Both the position numbers and the translations under genes were made by a program. A stretch of 64,000 bases of DNA from assembly GCA_034509755.1 (NCBI GenBank), contig CM067555.1, positions 7,758,142-7,822,141 of the forward strand. Direction: 5' to 3'. Position 1 is the first letter of the stretch; each line of letters begins with the position of its first letter. The DNA is from Anisodus tanguticus (lineage: Eukaryota > Streptophyta > Magnoliopsida > Solanales > Solanaceae). This document shows, in pieces, positions 47,722 through 57,925 of this stretch. Under the pieces are notes generated by a model. The model did not search any database. It saw nothing but the letters and a program-made list of their open reading frames with translations, and was not told the DNA's origin.

Positions 47722-48000
47722 TCACAATTTTCTTTTCCAGTATTGCCTTGCATATGAATTGATGGTTGGACTCTGGTTACAGAATGACCTAGTGTGTCCT
47801 AAGAACTTGCACCTATCACACGTATATGTGTATTTTGTTGTTTCTCCTCTGGGACGACATCTTTTTTTTTGTTTTCTTCCAAGCCTGGTTTTTATGTTCG
47901 GTGGGATTATTTTGATATCCATGATGTTTTATGGAATAATCCACGACTCTAAATTTGCACCAACACTTGGGTTCTTGAAATATATTACGGCATAAAAGAG
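47722..48000 (-). pseudogene. MULE transposase C-terminal zinc-knuckle fragment
   Basis: The minus strand ends in a frame reading IIPPNIKTRLGRKQKKRCRP then CDRCKFLGHTRSFCNQSP and a stop at 47722-47724. The proline-rich GRxxKKR stretch followed by CX2CX4HX4C is the standard tail of plant MuDR-type transposases. Upstream, in line with it, YFKNPSVGANLESWIIP resembles the segment after the SWIM finger, interrupted by one stop. The catalytic DDE part is absent. It lies just beyond the palindrome's right arm, separated only by a solo LTR, so it may be the other gene of the same element. Confidence 0.55.
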
Positions 48001-48382
48001 GACTAAATTGAGATGGTCCATTTTCCTATCCTTTTACAACCATTTTGAGATTTGATTTTCAACTACCCTCAATTCCTTCACCTCATGTTTTGCCAATTAC
48101 AGAAAATATAACTAAGTGGAAAATATCAAGAAGCATCATGGTCCTGGAAGTGGGGTAGTGTGTTTTTATCAATGAAAGGACTATCTAATATTTGTGGCAA
48201 TTAAGATAGCGATTCCAAGTAGTTGGTGCTGATATCACACAGGGCCTTGTAGTATATATTGTCTTTAGTAGTACTTGTTAGTAAAACTTGTTTGAACTGC
48301 AAGAATAACATGGCCTCCATGTGCTATATGGAAAATTAACTGAAATTTATTTAGACAAAAGAAGAAGCTTATAGATTATTAC

Positions 48383-48973
48383 CTGAACAAGATAATAGAA
48401 GGTACGAAGTCCCTCAGGATCTTTGCTGGCCTGCACATCCATCAATGAACCAATCTTAGATGTAGTAAATGATATATGCTCATATCACAATCTCAAGCTT
48501 CTGCCACCCTCTATCCGGTTCAGGCCAATTGTTATCATCTTCCTTCATAATCTACAAACAAATAAACACCCAACTTTTTTACTCCTTTAAACCCTAAAAT
48601 CAAAAATACCTACCAAATAACAAAACCTAAAAGGCGAAGAGAAGGTAAATACCTTGCTATCGGAAACAATACGGCGGCATTCTTTGAGAACGGCGGCAAC
48701 AACAACAATATACCCAATAAAATCTAACACAAAGTGAGGTTTGGAAAGAGTAGAGTGTATGCAGACTTTACCCCTACTTTAGGAGTAGAGAGGTTGTTTC
48801 AGGTCATCCCTCGGCAAAAGGACAACCAACTCAAATCAGTTCCTCTTTGCGAATCATGGTATCGTTTTTGTAGTTGGAGTTTTTCGCATAAGGCAGCTTG
48901 CTGTCGGGACGAAACTCGAATTCTAAGAACTCCGAACTTCCCTTTGTGACCTACATAGACCCTGGGAAAATTA
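48383..48973 (-). pseudogene. MAGO: MAGO NASHI pseudogene with introns, split by a SINE
   Basis: Minus-strand exon pieces match the exon-junction-complex core protein Mago nashi. First exon about 48842-48973: YVGHKGKFG, then after a frameshift LEFEFRPDSKLPYAKNSNYK and DTMIRKE. Second piece 48653-48697: AVLKECRRIVSDSK with a GT donor at its end. A 101-bp intron (48552-48652) ends in TTGTAG. Third exon 48383-48551: IMKEDDNNWPEPDR, a damaged QKLEIVI, a stop, then in another frame EHISFTTSKIGSLMDVQASK and DPEGLRTFYYLVQ, followed by a GT. The last coding exon was not found and the start codon is unclear. Retained introns argue for a DNA-level copy or gene capture and against retroposition. Confidence 0.85.
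48698..48841 (-). mobile_element. TS-family-like SINE, 5' truncated
   Basis: The minus strand reads GAAACAACCTCTCTACTCC, then TAGGGGTAAAGTCTGCATAC, and ends TGGGTATATTGTTGTTGTTG. This is the 3' part and TTG tail of the solanaceous TS SINE. It splits the MAGO copy between the codons for KE and AVLKE. The tRNA-like 5' part is missing or unrecognisable. No clear target duplication seen. Confidence 0.8.
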
Positions 48974-50232
48974 ACAGGCCCGAACGCGTTTGCTTTTTAT
49001 TGATTGTTTACTCTTTTTTTTTTCAATTGCCTGTTTATATTTTGTGAAGTTCACTTGCGTGAGGATAAAAAAGGAAGTTCACACTTCATATCTTTTATTC
49101 TTTTCCTTAAAAGAGTGATATATATATGGCAATATTTTATTTTGTTAATTAATTACGTAGAATATCTTGATCCCCAAGTTCCACCCTAGTTGATGTCGAT
49201 GTTCAACATTTTGTCATGCCTTTATTAATTTAAAATTAATAAACTAAATTCCATAGGCTGGTTTGAATTGTATCACCTGATTTAATTAGTACTTTACTAA
49301 ACTAGTTTTAGTAAATCTTAACATGATACCATCTGTTTACTTTTGTAAGAAAATACTAGTAATAATTAACTAGTGTTTTGAATAAACATATTTTTTTAGT
49401 TAATTATCCCTTGAATAATTCATTTAGATAAATAAATAAGTTTTTTAATCTATACAAACTAGAGAACAGTTTGGTGTATTGGGGTCTTAGTTTTGATCCT
49501 CTCGAGGTAAAATTTATTTTAGTACATATATCCGTCAAGTTAAACATACCAATATATATTTCTTTTACCGAAATATCTTGAAATACTTGATTTGTTTTAA
49601 TATCTAAATTACTACAACAGACAAACCTTTTTACTGCTACTGAGGTTATTGATCATTGCACAAGGCATAAAGAGTAGCATTTCATGTCCAAAAGCATCCA
49701 AGTAAGTTGCAAAACTAACCCTAAATGATAATTTAGAATAACAATTGAATTTGTATTCGAAATTTAAGGGCACACAGATTATAGAGTCCAAATAATAATT
49801 CTTTGGTGCTTAATGACTTCCTAATTAGAATTAATCCGAATAGTAAAAAAGATAGCAAATTATGAAACAGTAAGCAAAAGAGATTAAGTGATCATTATTG
49901 AGTTATCTCAAGCAGAACTGTCAGACACCAGGAAAGCAAGAGCTTGAATGCTTTTGTAACAGCTGAGAATGCAATATAGTATTGTCATGTGCTATTTTCT
50001 GATACGTCCAACTGTCAAACTCTTATTTTGACTATACAAGAGTATCGGTTCTTGTCAACCTAATGATTATAGACAAATTTAAGGAAACATAAAAAAAGAG
50101 GTGGAAGAAACAAGAAATTCTCCATATCTTGAGCTGATCAAGATTCTACAAATGCCAGAATTAAACATTTCATCTGAAGAAATTGGCACTTGCAAGTGCA
50201 GAACATGCAACATGTAGCAACTAGTTGTTAGA
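48974..50232. other. AT-rich intergenic stretch
   Basis: No coding, RNA or repeat signature recognised. Only short chance frames (49004-49189 plus, 50079-50315 minus). Confidence 0.6.
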
Positions 50233-50916
50233 TGATATGATCCTAAGAAGCTTATGGATATTAATGAGGGATAAGATATGGGGAAAATATTTGAACGTGC
50301 ATTTCCATGCCACATGTCTCTTGATGATAAAGAAAGGGTCTTTGAAGGTCATGGAAGAGCAAGCCACAAGAGTGTACATGTATGAATGATTGCATGGGAG
50401 GAAATTGAAGAAGGCACAAGAGTGAAAGTTATGAAAAGTGTCTAGGTCCCATGTTGAGTTATTTGTGCAAATGTCACTTTTGAGTCTTTGTTGTAATAAG
50501 CCAAAACTGTATATAAATGTCTTAGTGTTATTTATATGTTTAACTTGGATTTTGATGACAAACTCTTATGACTGTAATAGTTAATTTAGTCCTAGAATGA
50601 TAGCTAGATTATTCATAGTCTTAGATAATTACTTTAGTTTGTAGTGTGTGATTCCCTTGTTGGTATTACAAACTTTTGTCCTTTGAATGTCATTTAGAGA
50701 TTGTTCATTTATAGATTTCAATTGGGTTGTCTTTGATTGAATTCAAATAGTATAGATTTATTAGTAGAAATCAATTAGGAGTGTTTAGGTTTAATATACC
50801 TAAATTTGCCTATAATTCCTTTACTAATTGGGTCTTACTCTATCTCTCTTCTTCTCATCTCAATTTCATTTTATTTGGTTTTGGTTCTTAGAGTTTCACC
50901 CTAGGAATCCTTATCA
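50233..50916 (+). mobile_element. 5' LTR of gypsy D
   Basis: 684 bp; clearly homologous to 61095-61790 with scattered differences. Confidence 0.92.
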
Positions 50917-50918
50917 TA

Positions 50919-50935
50919 TGGTATCAAGAGCTTGG
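50919..50935 (+). other. primer-binding site of gypsy D
   Basis: TGGTATCAAGAGCTTGG two bases after the LTR; Met-tRNA type. Confidence 0.85.
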
Positions 50936-52005
50936 TAAAAAAATTGTTCTATCAACTCTTCATCATTGGTTCTAGAAAAAAAAAATCAATAAAAGGGGTT
51001 CAAAAATTCAAAAATCACGAAAAAAGGATTTGTTGTTGGATTTGAGGTTGGATTCTAAGTTTGTGAGGGTTAAATCTCTTTGAATCCGAAATTTGAAGCC
51101 ATTTTGACAAGTTTTGAAGAATCCATTATCTCGAACCTTCAAGAACACAAAGTGGTCTATTGATTCGGAGTTTAATCGGAGTTGATTTGTATTGAGCCTT
51201 GTATCTATATTCGAAATTTGAAGTAAAAATAAATTAATTTGAGCAAAGATTGAGTTTTGAGGATCTTCATACCTTTGTCTTGAAGAAGCCAAAAAGGAGT
51301 AGTTCCATCTAGGGCTGGCCAGTGGGCCGGGACGGCCCGACCCCGACCCGACCCCGTCCCGAGCCCGCCCCGGTCCCGCCACGACCCCGCTTAAAAAAAA
51401 TAATAATAAATAACGGGGGCGGGACTCGAACTCGGGACGGGACGATGTCTCGTCCCGCCAGACCCGAGCCCGCCCCAGACCCGCCTGACCCGACCCCGCC
51501 CCGAGCCCGTCCCGACCCCGACCCCGCCCTTTTCCCCCTTTGCAAAAATGGCCGTTGCACCAACGGCCATTTTAGATTATGGCCGTGGCACAACGGCCAT
51601 TTTAGGCCCCCCCCCTACCCCTTAATATTTATTTTTAACCCATAAGTTATTATATTTACACTTTAACCCAATTTTTCAACTATAAATAACTCATTTTCTC
51701 TTTATCTTTCATACAAATTTCCTACAATCTCTCTAATTTCTCAATATATCTCTCTACAAGTCTACATTGTTTGCTAAATATTCAATTTTATTAATTCATT
51801 TGGGAATTGGGAGTGAAGTTGGCAACTAGCTTGAGGATCTTCCATCGAGCAAAATTTCAATTTTCAACCTCTCGATTACACGTCGACGTTACGTCGGCGT
51901 TTGGTACATTCGTTCCTTCATTAAATTATTATTGTCTGTTTATTTTATATTTTGATTTAGCGCACTTAATTTTATTGTCTTTAATTATTTATTATCATAA
52001 TTAAA

Positions 52006-52870
52006 ATGGAAGGATTAAAAGGTATGTTTAAGGGTAAGGGTAAGGGTAAGGGTGCTTCTTCTAGTAAGGGCAACCAGTGGCAATGGTACTTCTTCTAGTC
52101 ATCTTATTCCTACACTGGGATGATTTTGTTGATACTCAACATTTTCCTACAATACCATTAGATTTAGACCAGGAGCTATTTTCTCGGAACTCAAGAAGAC
52201 TTTAATTTAGACGATGATCTAGATGATATACCCACTAATGTTGATGACAACACACCCACTAGTGCACCTTCAACTGAAATACCTCCTATTCCCCCTAGTA
52301 TGAGACGAGGTCCAGCAAAACGACCATTAAAATCAGATGCATGGACATTTTTGATAGGGACGTAGAGAATCAAGTAGCCATATGTAAAATTTGTAAAAAT
52401 GTTTTAAAATTTAAAACTAGAAAAGGTCACGGTGGGACGGGGGTTTAATTAGACACGTAGTAAGTGCTCATCCATCTAGGTATGCCTAATACCAGGCTTC
52501 AAAACCGGGTGCGCAAACGTCCGCTCCATCGGGACAAGGTTCACATACCGATATTGTCCCGGAACAAGTACAGGTCAAATTAACCCTATGACGGGGGAAT
52601 TGTAGGCTCTAAATACAATAAACATAGAGATAGGGAAGCAATATCAAAATTAGTTGTTGTGGAGGGTTTGCCTTTTTCATTTCCTTCATCTCCCGGTTTT
52701 ATTCATTACATTAGAGATATATATAATCCGCTTTTAACGGTTTTCCTAGATCAATCGTTAAGAGAGATGTATTTAAATTCGCGCATGAATATCAACAATA
52801 TTTACGTTTTTCATTATATCATTTTAATGGCAAAGTATCTATCACGTCCGATATAGGTCGTAATACTAAC
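52006..52870 (+). pseudogene. hAT 1 transposase N-terminus with BED zinc finger
   Basis: ATG 52006 opens MEGLKGMFKGKGKGKGKGAS, a Lys-Gly run coded by a GGTAAG repeat, and stops soon after. Farther on, VENQVAICKICKNVLKF and, after a frameshift, LIRHVVSAHPS give the CX2C and HX4H parts of a BED zinc finger (52360-52480). REAISKLVVVEGLPFSFPSS follows at 52640, a usual hAT block before the catalytic core. Several stops and shifts make it non-functional. BED fingers bind the element's own ends. Confidence 0.75.
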
Positions 52871-52920
52871 GCCATGATTATTTAGCTGTAACGTGTCATT
52901 GGATAGATTATAAATGGTCT

Positions 52921-53511
52921 ATGCAAAAACGTATTTTAGCGTATAGATATATAGATGATAGGCACAATGGTACTTTTATTGCAGAAAATATTTATCAAGT
53001 GTGCGATTATTACGGAATTACCGATAAAATTATGACTATTACATTAGATAACGCTTCTAATAACAATTACGCAATTACAATGTTAAAAAATAGTTTAACT
53101 CCATCTTTTCCAGACCATTTTCATATAAAATGCGCGTGTCATATATATAACTTAATTGTAAAGGATGGTCTATCACTTTTTGAAGACATTCTTAGTAAAA
53201 TACAATTTGCTATAAACTTTATTTTTAAAAGTAATAAAGTACAACGTAGAAAAGAATATAAAAAAACTTGTCACGATTGTGGACTACCTTATAGAAGAAT
53301 TCCACAAGAAGTATCCACTAGGTGGAATTCTTTATACGAGCAACTACTTGTTGCTTATGACTATAAGTTACCTATAACTTTATTTTTTAACTCTCATAAT
53401 AAAAAGCCAGCTGATATGATTTTAGATAGTGATTGGGTAAAAATTTCCGAACTTATTGTATTTTTAGAGAAATTTTTTCAAGCAACAAAAGAATTTTCCG
53501 GTATATATTAA
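52921..53511 (+). pseudogene. hAT 1 transposase catalytic core
   Basis: A 196-codon frame. TFIAENIYQVCDYYGITDKI and TITLDNASNNN hold the second-Asp region (family form TLDNASNN), then HIKCACHIYNLIVKDGLSLF (family form RC.AHILNLIV.DGL), then PQEVSTRWNSLYEQLLVAY (family form D..TRWNSTY.ML). These are diagnostic blocks of plant RICESLEEPER/DAYSLEEPER-like hAT transposases. It is an internal piece of a longer protein whose ends are in other frames. Confidence 0.87.
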
Positions 53512-53606
53512 CCTACTATTTCAGCTATGTTATTTTATATAAATCTAATATTTTTATTACTTAGTGAATATATGGAAAACCAGCTTATAAGGCAGCTATC
53601 AAAAAA

Positions 53607-54310
53607 ATGTTTGTCAAAATTAAAAAATATTTTATTCCTATTCCCTCTATTTATATTATTGGTTTTGTATTAAATCCTACTATTAAAATAGACCGTACTA
53701 AATCACTAATTGAAACTATTTACGATTGTATAGAAGTACTACCACCTCCAAGTCCCAAAAATCTAAATCACCCACCACCTATTGAACAAACTAAAGAAGA
53801 AGTGGTGTCTAGCGTAGAACACCAATGCAAAAATATATATAGATTTTATCAACAAGAAAATGCTAGTAACTTACCGGCTTCCATACCATCTTCTTCATCT
53901 TCAACACAACCTCACAAAAGACATGTTGTTTCTGCGGCTAGTATTGAAAGCCTCAGAAATAGAATGTGCGGTCGTACCTCTACTATTAACCAAATTAGCG
54001 AGTTGGATATTTTTGTTTTGCAGGGTTCGTACCGTATCAAGAAGTTATCAATGAAGATGGACAAGAAGACTTCTTTGAAATCGGAGGGGGAATGAGAAGA
54101 CCTTTCGACACTTTCATTGATGGCTCGAGATGTTTTGAACATTCAAGTGTCATCAACTACGTCCGAAAGCGTTTTTTCTCGGCAGCAGATATCAAATAGG
54201 AGACCACGACACTCATTGGCCGGAGACAGACTTGGAAATTGCAGTATTATTCAGAGATTGGATACGAGCGGAGCGGAGAAGGTGCGGTCAATCGGAGATC
54301 AAGGAAGAAG
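53607..54310 (+). pseudogene. hAT 1 transposase C-terminus with dimerisation domain
   Basis: The first part (53607-54095) carries degenerate late-transposase sequence with a Pro/Ser-rich stretch. Then, in another frame, SLMARDVLNIQVSSTTSESV FSRQQ at 54112-54190 matches the hAT C-terminal dimerisation block (family form LA.D.L.I..S...SE..FS). A frame change separates it from the core. It ends close to the right inverted repeat. Confidence 0.75.
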
Positions 54311-54829
54311 ATGATCAAAACTACAACGAAATCTTAATCGAAGGTGGTGGAAGCGACGTGGATCAATTTGACCAACAAATACCAATTTCAACCGAAGAAC
54401 CATTAGAAATCATCAAGCAATTAGAACAGGTTTTTTTGAGAATGTAATTTTTTTAATTGCAATTTATTATGTAATTTGCAACTTTTGGACAACACCACAA
54501 AGTTGCAATTTAGATTTTAGACAATTGTATTTGTATTACAAAAAAATCATATGTTTATTAAATAATATAAGAGGCACAAAAATAGCCTTTGGATGTTTTT
54601 ATTACACTATCTTGTTTTGTTTATTGAGTTTTTTTTATACATATGTTATTTAAAAAAAAAAAAAAAAAAGGAAAACCCGACCGTACCCCGCCCCGCCCCG
54701 ATACCGACGGGATCGGGATCGGGATCGGGACGGGACTGGAGCAGGTCCCGCCAGACCCGACCCTAGACCCGACCCCTACCCAGCCAGACCCGGCCCGCCA
54801 GACCCGAGCCGGCCCACTGGCCACCCTTA

Positions 54830-55434
54830 TTAATCCATCCAAATATTTATCGGGAAAAAACGAAAAGTTATTTGTTTGGCTAAAAGGGGAAATACAAAAT
54901 TTTGTGGGTCCTCAAATTAGAAAATGACAAAACAAAACAAAACAAGCAAAATCGGAAAAAGGCAGAAGGGCCCCAGCCACGTCAGAGCCAGCTCGTGTCG
55001 GCGCTTTGTCATCCTGACGTCAGCGAGATCACGTACCTAGCAGATCGCCCACTCGCGTCTGATATGCATGGATTCCAACTTCAGAAAGGCCGTAATTTGG
55101 CCATTTCATTTCACCTCCACCGCCTTTGCGCTATAGCGCACTGCCATCCTTTTTCTTAGTCATTTTTTTCCAACCAAAACAAAATAAAAAATATCTTCTT
55201 CAATTTTGAATTCTTCTTCTAATTTCTTCTCTTTAATTTTTCTAACTAATTAACAATTATTAATTATTCTTACTTGATTGTTAATTAGTTTTTGAGTCCG
55301 AATTTTATTTCGTACCAATTTCTTCAAGCTTTTCTCATTTTCGTAGAACATTTATTGACTCTTGTCCGTTTGTTTTGAATCGTCCGTCATTTCTAACACA
55401 AGAATCCATTATTCCACAAAGCTAAGCAACCGAG
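54830..55434. other. leader stretch between the two hATs, promoter-like composition
   Basis: No frame with recognisable product. It contains GCCACGTCAG (54976) and the palindrome TGACGTCA (55015-55022), then a CT-rich stretch at 55180-55240. This could be part of the gypsy D leader or a captured promoter fragment. Confidence 0.4.
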
Positions 55435-57803
55435 CAGGGACGAAGCCTCACTGGGGGCTATAGACCCCAACAATTTTTTTTTTACTATTACTATATTAAC
55501 AATTGTCAAAAAGCCTAAACCACAAAAAACATTAGCTCCCAACATTTTGCTACTCTTAAACTATTCAAGCCCAATAAATTTGCAAAAGGAAATCCATAAG
55601 TCCAACAAAAGAAAAAAAAGTACTAGTCTATGAATACACAACAAAGTCAGCGTATATGCTGATTAAAAAATAGTGATGCTTTTCTCTATTAAAATAAAAA
55701 AAAAAAACTTTGTCTTTTTCCGAGTTTCACGCTCGAGACCAACTTAGAAATTGGAGATTCTTCTTCAGTTCTTCCGGTTCTTTTCTTGTGATCTTCTTCA
55801 AGACTTTAGTTTTTGCGCTACTCATCTTTATTTAGTACATGTAATATTTTTCCATCATCTATTCATTTTCATTATAATAGTTATTTTTTGTGAACCCTAA
55901 TTAGTGTAAATTTATTATTATTTGAATTAATTAGTGTTTGATAAATGATCATATAGTTTTAGATTATTGTAGAACATTATTGTTGTGGATTTAAAGATTG
56001 TATTGATAGAGAAATTTCTTAAAAGAAAGTCTGCAATGGTTGATTCTTCTAAATCAAATGCTCAAAAGAGACCTTCAAATGTTGAAATTGACTTCGACAA
56101 TCTCCCGGCAGACTCTGGAAAGCGACCAACAATATGGAGTTACGATGCTAATCATAGAGATAGAGTAAGACAAGCTTATCTATTAAATGAGCCGTTTCAA
56201 CCTAGAAACCACAACTTTTCATGGAGCCAACCAGGTGATAAAATTTAAAAAATGAGGTTTGTTGAACTTGGTTTAAAGCCACTCGACTTGTTGGAAGGAG
56301 AGGAGCTGAAAAGTCACTCGACTTGTTGGAAACAAATATCCAGATTGGTTGGAGTATAGCATAACGGAAGATAGAGCATATTAGATTTACTGCTATCTTT
56401 TTAGGACTCAAAATAATCAAGGTGGGACAGATTCATTTGTCGGAGTTGGATTCAATAATTGGAAAAAAAAGGAGAGATTTGATGTTCATATTAGAGGACA
56501 TAGCAGTTTTCATAATCAATCAAAAAAGAAATGTCAAGATCTAATGAATCAAAACCTTACAGGAAGTGTTTCTACTCTATTTACTCATAAAGAAAATAAA
56601 GAGAGAACCAACTACCGTATTCGGTTGAATGCAGTTGTTACATCTGTGCGTTTATGTTTGAATCAAGGACTATCATTTCGAGGTAGAGATGAATCTGAGC
56701 CGTCGAGAAATAAGGGCAACTATCTTGAAGTTTTTCATTTGCTTGCTGATAATAATGAGAAAATAAAGACCTATTTTGGGTGGATTTAAAAAATGCCTCA
56801 TTTGAAAATGCTCCTCTAACTTCACAATTAGTTTAATCTGATATTCATAAAGATATTTGTAAAGCTTTTGCTGCTGAAACTACTTCTGTGATCAACAAAG
56901 ATATCGGTGATAATTTTTTTACAATCTTGGTTGATGAGTCATGTGATGCATCAATGAAGGAGAAAATGACAATTTGTTTAAGATATGTGAACAATGAGGG
57001 ACGGATAATTGAACGTTTTCTTGGTATAAAACATGTTCCAAATACAATTGCAGCTTTACTCAAGGAGACTGTCGAAGGATTACTCTCTGAGAACTGAAGA
57101 AAAGACTAACGATACTTATTTTCGCATCGAGTGCTTTATGGTGTTTTGGACAAACAACTTATGGAGTTAAATAGCCAATTTTCTGTGATAAATGCTGAAT
57201 TGCTTATTTTTGTTGGGTGCCTTAATCCTAGCAATTCATTCTTTGCTTTCTACAAGGAAAGTCTCGTCAAGTTTGCTCGATTGTATCCTCGGGAGTTCTC
57301 TTCACATGATGTAGAGTTACTTGATAATCAACTTGAGACTTATATTATTGATATGCATAGTAGTATTGAGTTTTCAGAAATTGTTGGCATTGGAGATCTT
57401 GCAAAGAAGATGGTGGAAATAAAAAGACATGGAATCTATCATTTGGTTTACACGCTTCTTACCCTAACATTAACTTTGTCAGTTGCTACTGCAAGTGTAG
57501 AGAGAGTCTTTTCTGCTATGAGCATCATCAAAGATCGACTGCGAAACCGAATATCGGACGATTGTCTTAATGATTTATTAGTACCTTATATTGAGAACGA
57601 AATTTTGTATGAGATCAGGAACGAAGTTGTTATTCAACGATTTCAGACTATGAAATCTCGTCGAGAAAAATTGTGATTATATTTTCATTATTCTTGAACG
57701 ATTTGTATTTATGTTATTTAGAATTTAAATTATTACCTACTTTTTAAAATTTGTATAATATAGTACTATCCCCCTCGGAAAAAATTGATTGGCTTCGTCC
57801 CTG
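55435..57803 (+). mobile_element. hAT transposon 2 (TTF/DUF4371 type)
   Basis: Perfect 13-bp terminal inverted repeats CAGGGACGAAGCC and GGCTTCGTCCCTG. Flanks caaccgag (55427-55434) and caaccgga (57804-57811) agree at six of eight positions, as expected for an old 8-bp hAT target duplication. It encodes a broken transposase of the zinc-finger MYM-like/DUF4371 group. 2369 bp, internally deleted. Confidence 0.9.
56037..57676 (+). pseudogene. hAT 2 transposase (TTF zinc finger, DUF4371, hAT C-terminus), broken
   Basis: The pieces lie in order. IDFDNLPADSGKRPTIW and RDRVRQAYLLNEPFQPRNHN (56085-56220) open the TTF-type part. Then GGTDSFVGVGFNNWKKKERF-like sequence across stops (56420-56480), YRIRLNAVVTSVRLCLNQGL and SFRGRDESEPSRNKGNYLEV (56600-56735), NDIGDNFFTILVDES-like sequence with the first Asp (56890-56940) and MTICLRYVNNEGRIIERFLG. 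Near 57100 the sequence jumps to late parts, so the middle of the catalytic domain is deleted. SVATASVERVFSAMSIIKDR and LNDLLVPYIE (57478-57600) form the dimerisation domain. The C-terminal frame (57131-57676) is open. Confidence 0.87.
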
Positions 57804-57925
57804 CAACCGGATGACTTTATTAGACCAGTGGTTTTCTATACCAACGCTAGAAGAAGCACTAGGTTGAGTGTTGAGCTTTGAGTGTTAAATACGAGCGACG
57901 TGAGGAACTTTACTACTAATATTAT

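Larger units (their letters stand above)
51310..54829 (+). mobile_element. hAT transposon 1 (BED/RICESLEEPER type)
   Basis: The ends are inverted copies: AGGGCTGGCCAGTGGGCCGG on the left, and AAGGGTGGCCAGTGGGCCGG read inward from the right. Both ends continue into G+C-rich runs of CCCGACC/GGGTC units (51340-51540 and 54670-54810). The interior encodes a BED-type zinc finger and hAT transposase in pieces. An 8-bp target duplication could not be assigned. Confidence 0.85.

Noticed and set aside
51309..51645. Pro/Arg-rich frames on both strands at the hAT 1 left end
   Set aside because: They come from the G+C-rich subterminal array, not from a gene.
52030..52056. GGTAAG/AAGGGT run resembling a telomeric repeat
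   Set aside because: The plant telomere unit is TTTAGGG; this is a short run coding Lys-Gly in the hAT 1 transposase start.
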